From: a virus
IMG/VR virus record: IMGVR_UViG_3300006880_000005
Span: 1-52,803 of that record
Direction: 5' to 3' (one strand)
Length of the DNA: 52,803 bases
The notes under the pieces were generated by a model. That model had not been told where the DNA came from. It did not search any database and saw only the letters and a program-made list of their open reading frames with translations. The number at the start of each line of letters is the position of its first letter. The first letter of the stretch is position 1. Position numbers and translations under genes: made by a program. This document shows, piece after piece, positions 19,178 to 27,465 of this stretch.

Positions 19178-21535
19178 ATGGACGCCAGGACAAACTTTGT
19201 CAATCTCTTTACCGATGCAGCACTCGACAGAAGCAAACGACCCAGCATCCAGATTGTTGATGGGTACTGGCAACTCATCATCAAGGGCGACAACGCCAAA
19301 CATTTTGAAATGGTACGCGCTGCCTGCGTACCAGTGGGGGCAGAATCGACACTTGATGGCGACACCCTAACCGTTCGTTGGCCTTCCATTGCCGATCAGG
19401 TATTTGGCGACGATGGCCTTATCGCCCGCAATCTGCCAGGGTATGAGTCCAGATTGCCGCAGATCCACATGGCGCGGCTCGTACAGCGTTCTATCGAGAT
19501 GGGCGAACCGGCCATGATTGAGGCTGGCACCGGCACGGGTAAGAGCCTGGCATATGCGGCCGTCGCGATGGCCATGAATAAGCGGGTAGTTATTTCGACC
19601 AGCAATAAGGCATTACAGGCGCAGCTTTACCAGAAAGACATTCCGTTTCTCTGTAAATTGTTTCCTGGCAAAAAGGTAGCGCTGGCGCAAGGCAAGAGCA
19701 ATTACCTTTGCCGCGCCAAATGTCAAGACCGGCTCGGGAACGTGACCATCAAAGACTACACCTTGAACCAGTGGTATCAGGAAACACAGTCAGGTAATAC
19801 CGAGGAGTTAGACTTTCAAATTTACGGGTTAGACCAGTGGACAATTGGCGAAGAATGCACCGGCAAGCGTTGCCCCTTCTATGCCTCGTGTTTCTACTAC
19901 AAGGCAAAAGCGGAACGGCGCGAGGCTGATGTAATTGTCTGTAATCATGCGCTGCTCATCCTTGACCGCCTCTATCCCCAGGCGCAGATCCTACCGCCCT
20001 GTGACGTGGTTGTGGTAGACGAGGCCCACAAGTTGGCCGAGTATGCCCGCGGCGCGTTGGGTGATGAATTTACACCGGAGCGCATCAAAAAGACTCTGGA
20101 TATAGCGTTTGACCTGGCCAGGGACATTGACAACATGTCACCCACGGCAGACGCCGAAATGTCCTTGCAAGTATTCCGCCAGGAATTGACGGACTATTGC
20201 CAGGGCAGTACCGACAAACAAGTAGGCGTCAAACACGAACAAATCTTCGAGGCAGGGCAAGGGCTCGCCAAAGAAATGCACGATATTGCCAACTCTATCT
20301 GGAATCCAGAGGACGCGCCAGAAGATGATGATTCGTTCAAGCTCCAAAAGAAAGCTGACAAGATTCACGGGCTGGCCGACAAGATCGGCGGATTTTGCTC
20401 GCCTACGGCGCCGCTCCGCGTGCGCTGGATTGAGCGCGAGAAAGATAAGATCGCCAAGCTCGTCAATTTGCCCTTTGACGTGTCGGAATTTATCGGGCAC
20501 ATGGCTGGCTTTACAACTCAGACGCCCGCCAAGATTGACCGCACAGCCTGCGCCCGCTGTGGTCGTGCCCTTACCGCCAGCATGGTACACGTCCTAGACA
20601 ATACCGCCTATGGGCCGGACTGTATCCGCCACGTTGACCTGCTAGGCGATGCCGAGTTAATGCCCCTGTCTGAATGGTTGGCACAAACTGAGGAGCCGGA
20701 AGTACACCACAACCCCACAGCGATCATCTTTACCTCGGCCACCATTGCCGCGCCTACCCTGGAACACTTTATGCACGAGTGCGGCGTTGATCACGGATTT
20801 CAGATGGTGGTGGACTCGCCGTTTGATTACCCCGCCAACGCCATGCTCTACATCCCCAACGGCGAAACACCGACACCCAAAAGCGCCGAGTGGCAATCCT
20901 ATGCTGTAGAAGATATGCGCCGGCTAGTTAAGAGCGCCAAAGGAGGCGCGTTCCTCCTCTTCACGTCAAAGGCTAACCTGTCGTACGCGGTCGATCATCT
21001 GCGCGATAGCTTCAAAGAGGCAGGGCTGGAAGTGTTCGTACAGGGTGAACTACCCAAAGGTGAGATCGCCAAACGCTTCCGCAAAGACGGCAACGCGGTC
21101 CTATTTGCCACCAAGTCTTTTTGGGAAGGCATCAGTATCGAAGGGGCAGCCCTGCGGCTGGTGGTAATTGACAAGATGCCATTCCAGGCGCCGTCGCCAT
21201 TGCTCAAGGCCAGAGAGACAACAGTAAAAAACGCCTTTGGTGATCTACATCTGCCCGAAATGGTAATTGATCTCAAACAGGGCAGCGGGCGCCTAATCCG
21301 CCGTCTGGATGATTATGGCGTGATTGCCATTCTCGACAGCCGCGCCCGGTTAACCGGATGGGGGCGGGAAAAAGTATTACCATCGCTACCACCCGCCCGT
21401 TTGACCGCTAACATCTATGAGGTTGATGAGTTTTACCACCAACGACGAAAGGCGCCGGTAGTAGTGCCTGACACTGATTTCCCGGTAGCAATGGACCAGT
21501 CCGTATATGACGAGTTGGCCGAACTAGGATTCTAG
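19178..21535 (+). CDS. DinG/XPD-type superfamily 2 DNA helicase
   Basis: 785 aa. Walker A AGTGTGKS at 116-123. Cys178/182, 227, 232 and 238 are placed like the four iron-sulfur ligands of DinG/XPD. DEAH box at 281-284. A CARC...GPDC zinc-knuckle-like insertion lies near 455, and the C-terminal helicase domain has KSFWEGI, motif V-type sequence and QGSGRLIRR near 700. It is an ATP-driven 5'-3' helicase expected to unwind replication or recombination intermediates. GGAGG precedes the start. It is followed after 2 bp by the PrimPol gene, so both belong to one replication operon. Confidence 0.93.
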   Translation: MDARTNFVNLFTDAALDRSKRPSIQIVDGYWQLIIKGDNAKHFEMVRAACVPVGAESTLDGDTLTVRWPSIADQVFGDDGLIARNLPGYESRLPQIHMARLVQRSIEMGEPAMIEAGTGTGKSLAYAAVAMAMNKRVVISTSNKALQAQLYQKDIPFLCKLFPGKKVALAQGKSNYLCRAKCQDRLGNVTIKDYTLNQWYQETQSGNTEELDFQIYGLDQWTIGEECTGKRCPFYASCFYYKAKAERREADVIVCNHALLILDRLYPQAQILPPCDVVVVDEAHKLAEYARGALGDEFTPERIKKTLDIAFDLARDIDNMSPTADAEMSLQVFRQELTDYCQGSTDKQVGVKHEQIFEAGQGLAKEMHDIANSIWNPEDAPEDDDSFKLQKKADKIHGLADKIGGFCSPTAPLRVRWIEREKDKIAKLVNLPFDVSEFIGHMAGFTTQTPAKIDRTACARCGRALTASMVHVLDNTAYGPDCIRHVDLLGDAELMPLSEWLAQTEEPEVHHNPTAIIFTSATIAAPTLEHFMHECGVDHGFQMVVDSPFDYPANAMLYIPNGETPTPKSAEWQSYAVEDMRRLVKSAKGGAFLLFTSKANLSYAVDHLRDSFKEAGLEVFVQGELPKGEIAKRFRKDGNAVLFATKSFWEGISIEGAALRLVVIDKMPFQAPSPLLKARETTVKNAFGDLHLPEMVIDLKQGSGRLIRRLDDYGVIAILDSRARLTGWGREKVLPSLPPARLTANIYEVDEFYHQRRKAPVVVPDTDFPVAMDQSVYDELAELGF

Positions 21536-21537
21536 CC

Positions 21538-22071
21538 ATGTTAGAGGATGCGCTGCGCTATGCGCTTGAATTAGGCTGGTATGTATTCCCCTGCCATGTG
21601 CCGTACAGCAAGCCGGGGCACTCGTGCTCTTGCGAAACTTACCGGCGCAAGAAATACCCTGATTATGATTGTCCAAACCCCGGCAAGCACCCGCGCACGC
21701 ATAACGGGCTAGATGATGCCACCATTGATCCAGAGCAGATCCGACAATGGTGGCAATGGTGGCCGACCGCCAACATTGGCATCAACTGCGGCAAATCGGG
21801 ACTGCTGGTGATTGACCTTGACCAGTACAAGGACATCTACCAGGGGCACGATTTGCAGTTAGACGAGGAAACCGTGACGGCCATTAGCGGCGGCGGCGGA
21901 ACACACCTATTCTACAAGTTAGAGCAGGGCGACACCTTTGGGCTCTCCTCAAAAGGTTTACCGCCAGGAATCGACATTCGGGCGCTCGGCGGTTATGTCA
22001 TCGTTGCCCCATCTCTACACATCAGCGGCAACCGGTATCAGTGGGAAGTGGGGTATGAGCCGTGGAACTAA
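21538..22071 (+). CDS. PrimPol-type primase/polymerase domain protein
   Basis: 177 aa. ALELGWYVFPCH at the start, KHPRTHNGLDDATID, WPTANIGINCG, the catalytic VIDLD (Asp93, Asp95), GGGGTH (His123) and GIDIRALGGYVIVAPS form the full bifunctional DNA primase/polymerase N-terminal family signature. It synthesises primers and probably short DNA. In many phages this domain is fused to the D5-type helicase; here it is a separate gene whose end overlaps the helicase start by 10 bp. The Cys-rich insertion (CSCETY...DYDCPNPGKH) is usual for this family. Confidence 0.9.
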   Translation: MLEDALRYALELGWYVFPCHVPYSKPGHSCSCETYRRKKYPDYDCPNPGKHPRTHNGLDDATIDPEQIRQWWQWWPTANIGINCGKSGLLVIDLDQYKDIYQGHDLQLDEETVTAISGGGGTHLFYKLEQGDTFGLSSKGLPPGIDIRALGGYVIVAPSLHISGNRYQWEVGYEPWN

Positions 22072-23906
22072 AACCCATTCCCGCAGGATTGCGGGCCATC
22101 CTAGAGGCGCAGCGCATTAAGGCGCCCAAGGAAATATCCTTTGATACCGCACGCAAATACAATGGCACGGGCGCCAGTCTGTACGGGCAAGAGGCGTTAA
22201 CCAAAGAATGCGCGCTGGTGGCCAACGCCCCAAACGGGCAACGCAACAACACGCTGAACGCGTCCGCATTCAACATCGGGCAACTGGTGGCCGGCGGTGA
22301 ACTAGACCACGATTACGCATGGGGCCAACTCATTGAGGCCGCAGGTAAGGCCGGGCTATCTAATGGTGAGGCAGAACAGACAACGGCCAGCGGCTTGGAC
22401 GCCGGTATGGGGCACCCACGCTCATCCAAGCCGCTTAGGGATGGCGAAGCGGATATGGCGGCAACATGGGCAGTGACGGATTGCCCCGATCCCGCGCTGT
22501 TGTGGATTAAGCGCAACAATACACCTAGTTTTGACCTGCTCGATTATCCGGCTGAGGATGGCGGTATCCTCGATCTGTGGTGCGATCTCTACCGCAAAGA
22601 GCGCATGTTTTCGGTGGGATCGGACAAATGGTTTAGATGGTGCGGCACCCACTGGCAGACTGACACCCAACTGATGATCGATGACGAAATCGAGCGTCTA
22701 ATGGACGCCATGAACGCCCAGGCACGAGAGGGGTTTAACGAGGCAAGGATAAATCAAAACAAGGAATCTATGCGGCTCTACAGTAGCTACATTAGCGCCA
22801 CGAAGCGATCTAAGAACCGGGTGGCATCAGTAGAAGGAATGGCCCGCGCCAAGTGCGCGGTAGCGACTGGCATTATCAACACGGGCAACACGTTGAACCT
22901 GCGCAATGGTGTACTTGACCTGGACACCCTAGAACTACGACCGCACGATCCCAAAGAAAACCTGACCTATTGCCTGCCCTACGATTACGACCCCGCTGCC
23001 ATCTGTCCACGCTTTGAAAAGTTCATCACTGAAGTGCTTGTCTTGGAGGGCACAATCCAGACTGATATGGAGCTTGTCCAGCTCTACAGGGAATCATTGG
23101 GTTATGCGCTGACCAACGACACCAGACATGAAGCGATGTTTTGGTTTAGTGGCGACGGTGGCAACGGTAAGACGGTGGCCGTAACTATCCTCCAGCGTCT
23201 TTTGGGGCCGCTCTGTTTTAATATCTCGTTTGAAACGATGGGGCTATCCGGTAACTACGACCTGGCCGATGTGTCAGGCAAGCGGGTGATCTTCAGCACC
23301 GAATCAGAGCGCGGCGGCAAACTGGCCGAGGGACACATCAAACGCATCGTGTCGGGTGAGCGCATCAACGCGAGGCCGATCTACGGCTCTCCTTTTGAAT
23401 TCCAGAGCACCGCCAAAATCTTTTGGGCCATGAATGACCTGCCCGTGATCAGGGACACATCCAACGGGATTTGGCGCCGACTCAAGCTGATCCCATTCCT
23501 GCGCACCTTTGCCGAAAACGAAAAAGACATCCACCTACTGGACAAGTTGCAAGACGAGCTATCGGGCATCCTGAACCTTGCCCTGGCCGGCCTGAAATCC
23601 CTACGGCAGCGCGGGCGTTTCCCCGAAAGCACCGCATCCGTCGCGGCGGTGGAAGAATACCGGCACGAGAGCAACCCGGTGCAGCAATGGCTCAATGAGC
23701 GCACGCAGCCGGCCTATACGCCCAAGCAGACACCGGACACCTACCCAACTACGGCCAAAGCTCTTTTTGACGATTACAGGGCATGGGCCGAGCAGAACGG
23801 ACGCAACCCCATGAACAACACCAACTTTGGGCGTGAGATGCGGCGGCTTGGCATTCCAAAGGACAAAGATGTTCGTGGTAATGTTTACGCTATCATTATT
23901 TTGTGA
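22062..23906 (+). CDS. D5/P4-family SF3 replicative helicase
   Basis: 614 aa, GTG start overlapping the PrimPol gene. Residues about 40-130 match the PriCT-like helical region (RNNTLNASAFNIGQLVAGGE). From about 170 there is a D5_N-type region (MFSVGSDKWFRWCGTHWQ). The SF3 ATPase has Walker A GDGGNGKT at about 364-371, a Walker B-like RVIFSTESE and sensor/motif C AMNDLPVIRD, then WRRLKLIPF. It is the hexameric helicase that opens the origin, working with PrimPol. The origin-like inverted repeat begins 3 bp after its stop. Confidence 0.93.
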   Translation: MELKPIPAGLRAILEAQRIKAPKEISFDTARKYNGTGASLYGQEALTKECALVANAPNGQRNNTLNASAFNIGQLVAGGELDHDYAWGQLIEAAGKAGLSNGEAEQTTASGLDAGMGHPRSSKPLRDGEADMAATWAVTDCPDPALLWIKRNNTPSFDLLDYPAEDGGILDLWCDLYRKERMFSVGSDKWFRWCGTHWQTDTQLMIDDEIERLMDAMNAQAREGFNEARINQNKESMRLYSSYISATKRSKNRVASVEGMARAKCAVATGIINTGNTLNLRNGVLDLDTLELRPHDPKENLTYCLPYDYDPAAICPRFEKFITEVLVLEGTIQTDMELVQLYRESLGYALTNDTRHEAMFWFSGDGGNGKTVAVTILQRLLGPLCFNISFETMGLSGNYDLADVSGKRVIFSTESERGGKLAEGHIKRIVSGERINARPIYGSPFEFQSTAKIFWAMNDLPVIRDTSNGIWRRLKLIPFLRTFAENEKDIHLLDKLQDELSGILNLALAGLKSLRQRGRFPESTASVAAVEEYRHESNPVQQWLNERTQPAYTPKQTPDTYPTTAKALFDDYRAWAEQNGRNPMNNTNFGREMRRLGIPKDKDVRGNVYAIIIL

Positions 23907-23908
23907 TC

Positions 23909-24139
23909 TTGAATAGTTTTGATTCTATTCATTATGCCTACTCGTGTAAATGGCTGAAGGGTTTGAATGGTTTTGAACGGTTTGAATAGTTTTTCTATTG
24001 TTTTGGTAACTCACAGAAAAAAGAGAAAAAATAATAATTTTATTATAGTTACACAAACAATAGGCAAAACTATTCAAACCATTCAAACCCTTCAGCGAAT
24101 ACACGAGTAGGCATAATGAATAGAATCAAAACTATTCAA
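23909..24139. repeat. Long near-perfect inverted repeat, likely replication origin
   Basis: Arms 23909-24011 and 24047-24139 around a 35-nt AT-rich loop. The outer 40 bp of each arm are identical (complementary) without mismatch. Inner parts contain repeated TTTGAATGG/TTTTGAACGG/TTTGAATAG units in both arms, like iterons. It lies directly after the D5 helicase gene in an otherwise gene-free 250-bp gap. This is the place and look of a phage origin. A termination or packaging role is possible but less likely. Confidence 0.85.
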
Positions 24140-24156
24140 ATGTTACAGGAATTGCA

Positions 24157-24648
24157 ATGATAATTTTAGGCATCTTCACACACAACAACCTGACCGCCAT
24201 CACGGGCTCGATTGAGCAAATGGATGGCCAAATCGAAAAAGAGATCGTTGGTGTGGTCTGTCCTGACCCATTCGCGGCGCTGGCCCTGGCGCTGATGGAT
24301 TGCAGAGTGGCAAAGGTGCGCAGCTTGCGAATGTTTACAAATAATGCCCAGCTCTTGAAATTTTTGACATCGCCTATCAGGATTGCACCAACGCAATTTA
24401 AGACAATCAAGGGCTGGGGCAAAGTAGGTTGGGGCGGAGATCCAAATCAGTGGGGTATCTTGCATGGATTGGCTGCATTTGACCGCTGGCATATAAAGCA
24501 GGCGGTCAAACTACCGGGAACAGAGGCGATCTATCATGAGTATTGCGAAACAGGTTATAACCAAAGTCCAGCTAGACCAGGCACTACAATTTGCACTAAA
24601 CGGCTATATGCGGGCGTATGGACAGACGCACGAGACGCCAGCCGGTAA
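24157..24648 (+). CDS. Hypothetical 163-aa protein after the origin-like repeat
   Basis: MIILGIFTHNNLTAITGSIE, then LRMFTNNAQLLKFLTSPIRI, KGWGKVGWGGDPNQWGIL and an end LPGTEAIYHEY that look like a coherent phage family of unknown function, vaguely RNase H-like in spacing but without its acidic residues. It overlaps the next gene by 113 bp in another frame, which is unusual here. An ATGA sits at 24536 in a different frame, so the natural stop may have been lost through a small indel. The last ~35 residues may therefore be non-native. Confidence 0.65.
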   Translation: MIILGIFTHNNLTAITGSIEQMDGQIEKEIVGVVCPDPFAALALALMDCRVAKVRSLRMFTNNAQLLKFLTSPIRIAPTQFKTIKGWGKVGWGGDPNQWGILHGLAAFDRWHIKQAVKLPGTEAIYHEYCETGYNQSPARPGTTICTKRLYAGVWTDARDASR

Positions 24649-24922
24649 GATGTGCTGGATGGGTCGCATTGACCGCGCTACGACCATCGCGGCGCAGCAG
24701 GTAGACGAGGTAAGCAAGAAGCGTATGGAAAACGCCCTTAAGAAACTTGTCAATTTGGCCGAGGCTGATTTTATCGAGGGTGAGCGCGCCCATGCCGATT
24801 ATGTTGATCTGTGTGCGGCGGCGCGGGTAACGCCTCAACCGATTGAACCTAACTGTCAGTGTGAATACTGCCAGAGAATACCGAACGGTGCCGAATTGTT
24901 GTTCGCCCTGGAGGCAGCTTGA
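24536..24922 (+). CDS. Hypothetical 128-aa protein
   Basis: MSIAKQVITKVQLDQALQFA; mainly helical with a C-terminal CQCEYCQ Cys cluster that may bind zinc. Its stop overlaps the TTG start of the exonuclease gene. Part of the replication block; function unknown. Confidence 0.7.
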   Translation: MSIAKQVITKVQLDQALQFALNGYMRAYGQTHETPAGKMCWMGRIDRATTIAAQQVDEVSKKRMENALKKLVNLAEADFIEGERAHADYVDLCAAARVTPQPIEPNCQCEYCQRIPNGAELLFALEAA

Positions 24923-25608
24923 GAAAATACATTGCCTTAGACCTTGAAATCTCCACACCTATCCCCGAGGGCGCCACTGACTGGCAGCTATACCGGCCTT
25001 TCGGGGTGGCGTGTGTCGTCACGAAGGGTAGCGATCACCAGTACCCGCTCATGTGGTTTGAGCCAGGGTTTGGGTTGCGGATGACAGCGGCGCTCTTCTT
25101 GCAACTTGCCATGTATCTGGACGGCATGATCCGCAAGGGCTATACCCTACTTACCTTCAATGGCGCTGGGTTTGATTTCAACGTATTGCAGGAAGAGTAC
25201 CCTGGCGGGGCATGGGGCAAGCTGGCGCCTATTCATGTCGATCTGTTCTTTCACATTTTTTGCGCGAAAGGTTATTGCCGTGGCCTAGACACGCTGGCAC
25301 GGGGCGCGGGACTCACCGGCAAGCCGGAGGGTGTAGACGGCGCCAGAGCCCCGCAGATGTGGCTGGATGGGCGCTATCATGAGGTGTTGGACTATTGCGC
25401 CGCCGATGTGGAGATGACGCTAGGGTTGGCTGAGGCGGGTGAGGGGCAGGGTTGTGTCCGTTGGCTTGCTAAGAGTGGCAAAGAAGACGGGATCGATTTG
25501 GTCGACGGATGGTTGACGGTTGGCCAGGCGATGCGGTTGCCCGAGCCGGATAATTCGTGGATGAGCAACCCGTGGCCGCGGAGCAAATTTATAGGGTGGT
25601 TGAAATGA
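24919..25608 (+). CDS. DnaQ-like (DEDDy) 3'-5' exonuclease
   Basis: 229 aa, TTG start overlapping the upstream stop (TTGA) with GGAGG 5 nt before. Exo I ALDLE (Asp8, Glu10), Exo II LLTFNGAGFD (Asp86) and Exo III DYCAADVEMT give the DEDD set with the tyrosine variant. It could proofread for the phage or host polymerase or degrade host DNA. Its stop overlaps the next ATG. Confidence 0.85.
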   Translation: MRKYIALDLEISTPIPEGATDWQLYRPFGVACVVTKGSDHQYPLMWFEPGFGLRMTAALFLQLAMYLDGMIRKGYTLLTFNGAGFDFNVLQEEYPGGAWGKLAPIHVDLFFHIFCAKGYCRGLDTLARGAGLTGKPEGVDGARAPQMWLDGRYHEVLDYCAADVEMTLGLAEAGEGQGCVRWLAKSGKEDGIDLVDGWLTVGQAMRLPEPDNSWMSNPWPRSKFIGWLK

Positions 25609-25844
25609 TGGCAGTCAGACAGAAACAGGCTAGGACACGCAAGGCGGGCTATCGTGGCTCGATGAATACTCAAGACTTCGCTCCTACCATTATGACGCCC
25701 GCCCTGCGTCGCCAGCGCCTTCGTGAACTGGCGACCAACTTTCTCGGGCTGATGGGGCCGTGGTGCGAGGGCAGGCAGGCAGAGACGATAGCTCGTGCGG
25801 CGGTGCGTGCGCTGGTGGATACGTTGGATAAGGAAAAATCATGA
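25605..25844 (+). CDS. Hypothetical 79-aa protein
   Basis: MMAVRQKQARTRKAGYRGSM then two predicted helices (ALRRQRLRELATNFLGLMGP, TIARAAVRALVDTL). Start and stop both lie in ATGA overlaps with neighbours; a longer reading frame begins upstream inside the exonuclease gene and is not preferred. Basic N-terminus. No family recognised. Confidence 0.65.
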   Translation: MMAVRQKQARTRKAGYRGSMNTQDFAPTIMTPALRRQRLRELATNFLGLMGPWCEGRQAETIARAAVRALVDTLDKEKS

Positions 25845-26203
25845 AGACCATAATCGCCGGCAGTCGCAATGTTACCTATGAGCAACTGATGACGGCGCTC
25901 GAACAGTGCCCCTTCACCTCTGAGATCACCGCTGTGGTCTGTGGATGCGCTCGGGGCGCTGATCAGCATGGCCAACGATGGGCGCAAAGCCGTGGACTGC
26001 CTGTTGTTCACTACCCGGCAGAATGGGACGCTTACGGCAAAAAGGCTGGCCCGATTCGCAATTATGCGATGGCGCAAGTTGCCGAGGCGTTGATCGCTGT
26101 TCGCATCGGCGGGCCAAAGAGCAGGGGCACATCGGATATGATTTGGAGGGCCAAGCAAAAGGGACTGAGATTGTTTGTGTTAGATCTCGATGAAGTTGAT
26201 TAG
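25841..26203 (+). CDS. SLOG-family (DUF2493/YspA-like) nucleotide-binding protein
   Basis: 120 aa. MKTIIAGSRNVT, VCGCARGADQHGQRWA, VVHYPAEWDAYGKKAGPIRN and GTSDMIWRAKQKGL are the conserved blocks of the YspA/cpYpsA-related SLOG family. SLOG proteins bind nucleotides or nucleotide-derived signals (known for ADP-ribose-like ligands in related families). The phage role is unknown. It ends the coupled early cluster and lies 450 bp before the CHAT gene, with a terminator between them. Confidence 0.85.
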   Translation: MKTIIAGSRNVTYEQLMTALEQCPFTSEITAVVCGCARGADQHGQRWAQSRGLPVVHYPAEWDAYGKKAGPIRNYAMAQVAEALIAVRIGGPKSRGTSDMIWRAKQKGLRLFVLDLDEVD

Positions 26204-26220
26204 CGTTTTTCGTAAGGGTA

Positions 26221-26249
26221 TTGCAATTCACGGATGGACGTGGTATGAT
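26221..26249 (+). promoter_or_regulatory. Consensus-like promoter
   Basis: TTGCAA (26221-26226), 17-nt spacer, TATGAT (26244-26249). Transcription would start near 26257 and meet the terminator at 26421, giving a transcript of about 200 nt. Confidence 0.65.
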
Positions 26250-26352
26250 GGCAGAGAAAGACGAATTGCGGGAGTTTTTTATAGTCGTCTATCGCGCGCT
26301 AAAGATGATCACAGCCTACATCAAACGCCGCTACGGACTAAAAGACGATTAA
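26245..26352 (+). CDS. Possible 35-aa peptide
   Basis: MMAEKDELREFFIVVYRALK MITAYIKRRYGLKDD: an amphipathic helical peptide of plausible composition. Its ATG lies inside the -10 box of the promoter at 26221, so it can be translated only from upstream readthrough. The ribosome-binding site (GGA) is weak. Uncertain. Confidence 0.35.
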   Translation: MMAEKDELREFFIVVYRALKMITAYIKRRYGLKDD

Positions 26353-26652
26353 CCCGCTCTACCCATAAGTGCCCGCTCTGGTACGCCCAGACCCGGCAAA
26401 TTGTAAACGGTCACAGCCCTACGCTCTCACCATATCGGTGAGGGCGTTTTTTGTTTGTCCTGAAGGTGAGGAGTGCGTTAACACTCCCCACCCCTGCCCA
26501 GCGGAGGGTGAATTCCGCCAGACCACCACATTGTATACCGCATCGCCGCCAATGTCATTACGTAGTTTTGGCGACTTGCACGGGTGACGCAGTGATGCGG
26601 TGCAGACGCTACAGGGCCATACCTGCGCCCGGCTGACAACGACCATGATCAA
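26353..26652. other. 300-bp gap between early and CHAT/late genes
   Basis: Besides the terminator it contains the hairpin or operator GGAGTG-CGTTAA-CACTCC (26470-26487) and distant complementary arms CCGCATC/GATGCGG (26538-26544 with 26594-26600). No clear promoter or gene was found, so how the CHAT and late genes are started is not evident. Confidence 0.5.
26421..26458 (+). terminator. Rho-independent terminator of the early right operon
   Basis: ACGCTCTCACC and GGTGAGGGCGT arms (11 bp) with an ATATC loop, followed by TTTTTTGTTTG. Confidence 0.93.
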
Positions 26653-27465
26653 ATGCGTGTATTTGCGGCCGCTCCACACCATGCCGATCTGCCTGATGTC
26701 ACAATCGAGGTCAGTGCGATTGATCGCCATCATCAGGCGGTCATTTGTCGCGGCTATGTGGATGAAGCCACGATCACTGAAAAGCTTGAAAAGTTCCTTG
26801 AGAACGGCCCGGTTGATGTGTTTGTTTGGGCTACGCATGGCAATCGTGAGGGGATGCTGCTCAGCACGGGCATTTTACCGACAAGCGGCGTGCGTCAGTA
26901 TCAGCGGCGTAGCCGTTGTCGCTTGGCTATCCTCAACACCTGCGAGAGCGAAGACGTAGCGCGCTCGGTCATGATCGGCGGCAGTGCCGACATGATCTGC
27001 ACAGTCGGCCAGATTGACAACCAAGACGCTATCCGCCTGGGCTCGTTGCTCATGGCGGAGCTGGCCAAAACAGACGATTTTTACGAAGCGTATCACGTCA
27101 TCGATCCAGATGACGGCACTTATAAATATTTACAGGCGAAGGCGATCACAAAAACGTTCGACTCGCCACGAAAACGACTTATGCCGGACGAAGCAACAGA
27201 ACTGCGCCAGGCCATTGACCAGTTGCGCCAATCAATGAATACGTCAACCGTGACCATGACCGAACTAAAGGGCACCATGTCAATGAACAACGCCCTGACT
27301 CAAAAGTCAATGGATTCGCTTGTTGAGCAATTTACTGTTTTTAAGGCGCAGCTTGCAGCAAGGGCTCCGATATGGATCGCCTACTTGACTGTTATTTTTC
27401 TTGCCGTCATTGCTTTTGCCGTAACTATCGTCAGCGTTGTTTTAATCTCCCAGAGGGGCGGATGA
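26653..27465 (+). CDS. Membrane-anchored CHAT-domain (caspase-like) protease
   Basis: 270 aa. VDVFVWATHGNREGMLLSTG (His62) and RCRLAILNTCESED (Cys97), followed by GGSADMICTVGQIDNQDAIR...LAKTDDFYEAYHV, are the hallmark blocks of CHAT (caspase-HetF-associated with TPR) peptidases, including the His-Cys dyad. Residues about 180-235 are helical/coiled, and 240-265 a single C-terminal membrane helix (WIAYLTVIFLAVIAFAVTIV). CHAT proteases act in bacterial suicide and defence systems, usually fused to TPRs or sensors. Here the partner regions are missing and the protein is tethered to the membrane. It is coupled by ATGA to a 3-TM gene. Possible roles: superinfection exclusion, lysis or control of host death. 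The ribosome-binding site is weak. Confidence 0.8.
   Translation: MRVFAAAPHHADLPDVTIEVSAIDRHHQAVICRGYVDEATITEKLEKFLENGPVDVFVWATHGNREGMLLSTGILPTSGVRQYQRRSRCRLAILNTCESEDVARSVMIGGSADMICTVGQIDNQDAIRLGSLLMAELAKTDDFYEAYHVIDPDDGTYKYLQAKAITKTFDSPRKRLMPDEATELRQAIDQLRQSMNTSTVTMTELKGTMSMNNALTQKSMDSLVEQFTVFKAQLAARAPIWIAYLTVIFLAVIAFAVTIVSVVLISQRGG

Noticed and set aside
26190-26441. 83-codon frame after the SLOG gene
   Set aside because: No ribosome-binding site; runs through a promoter and into the terminator; composition random.
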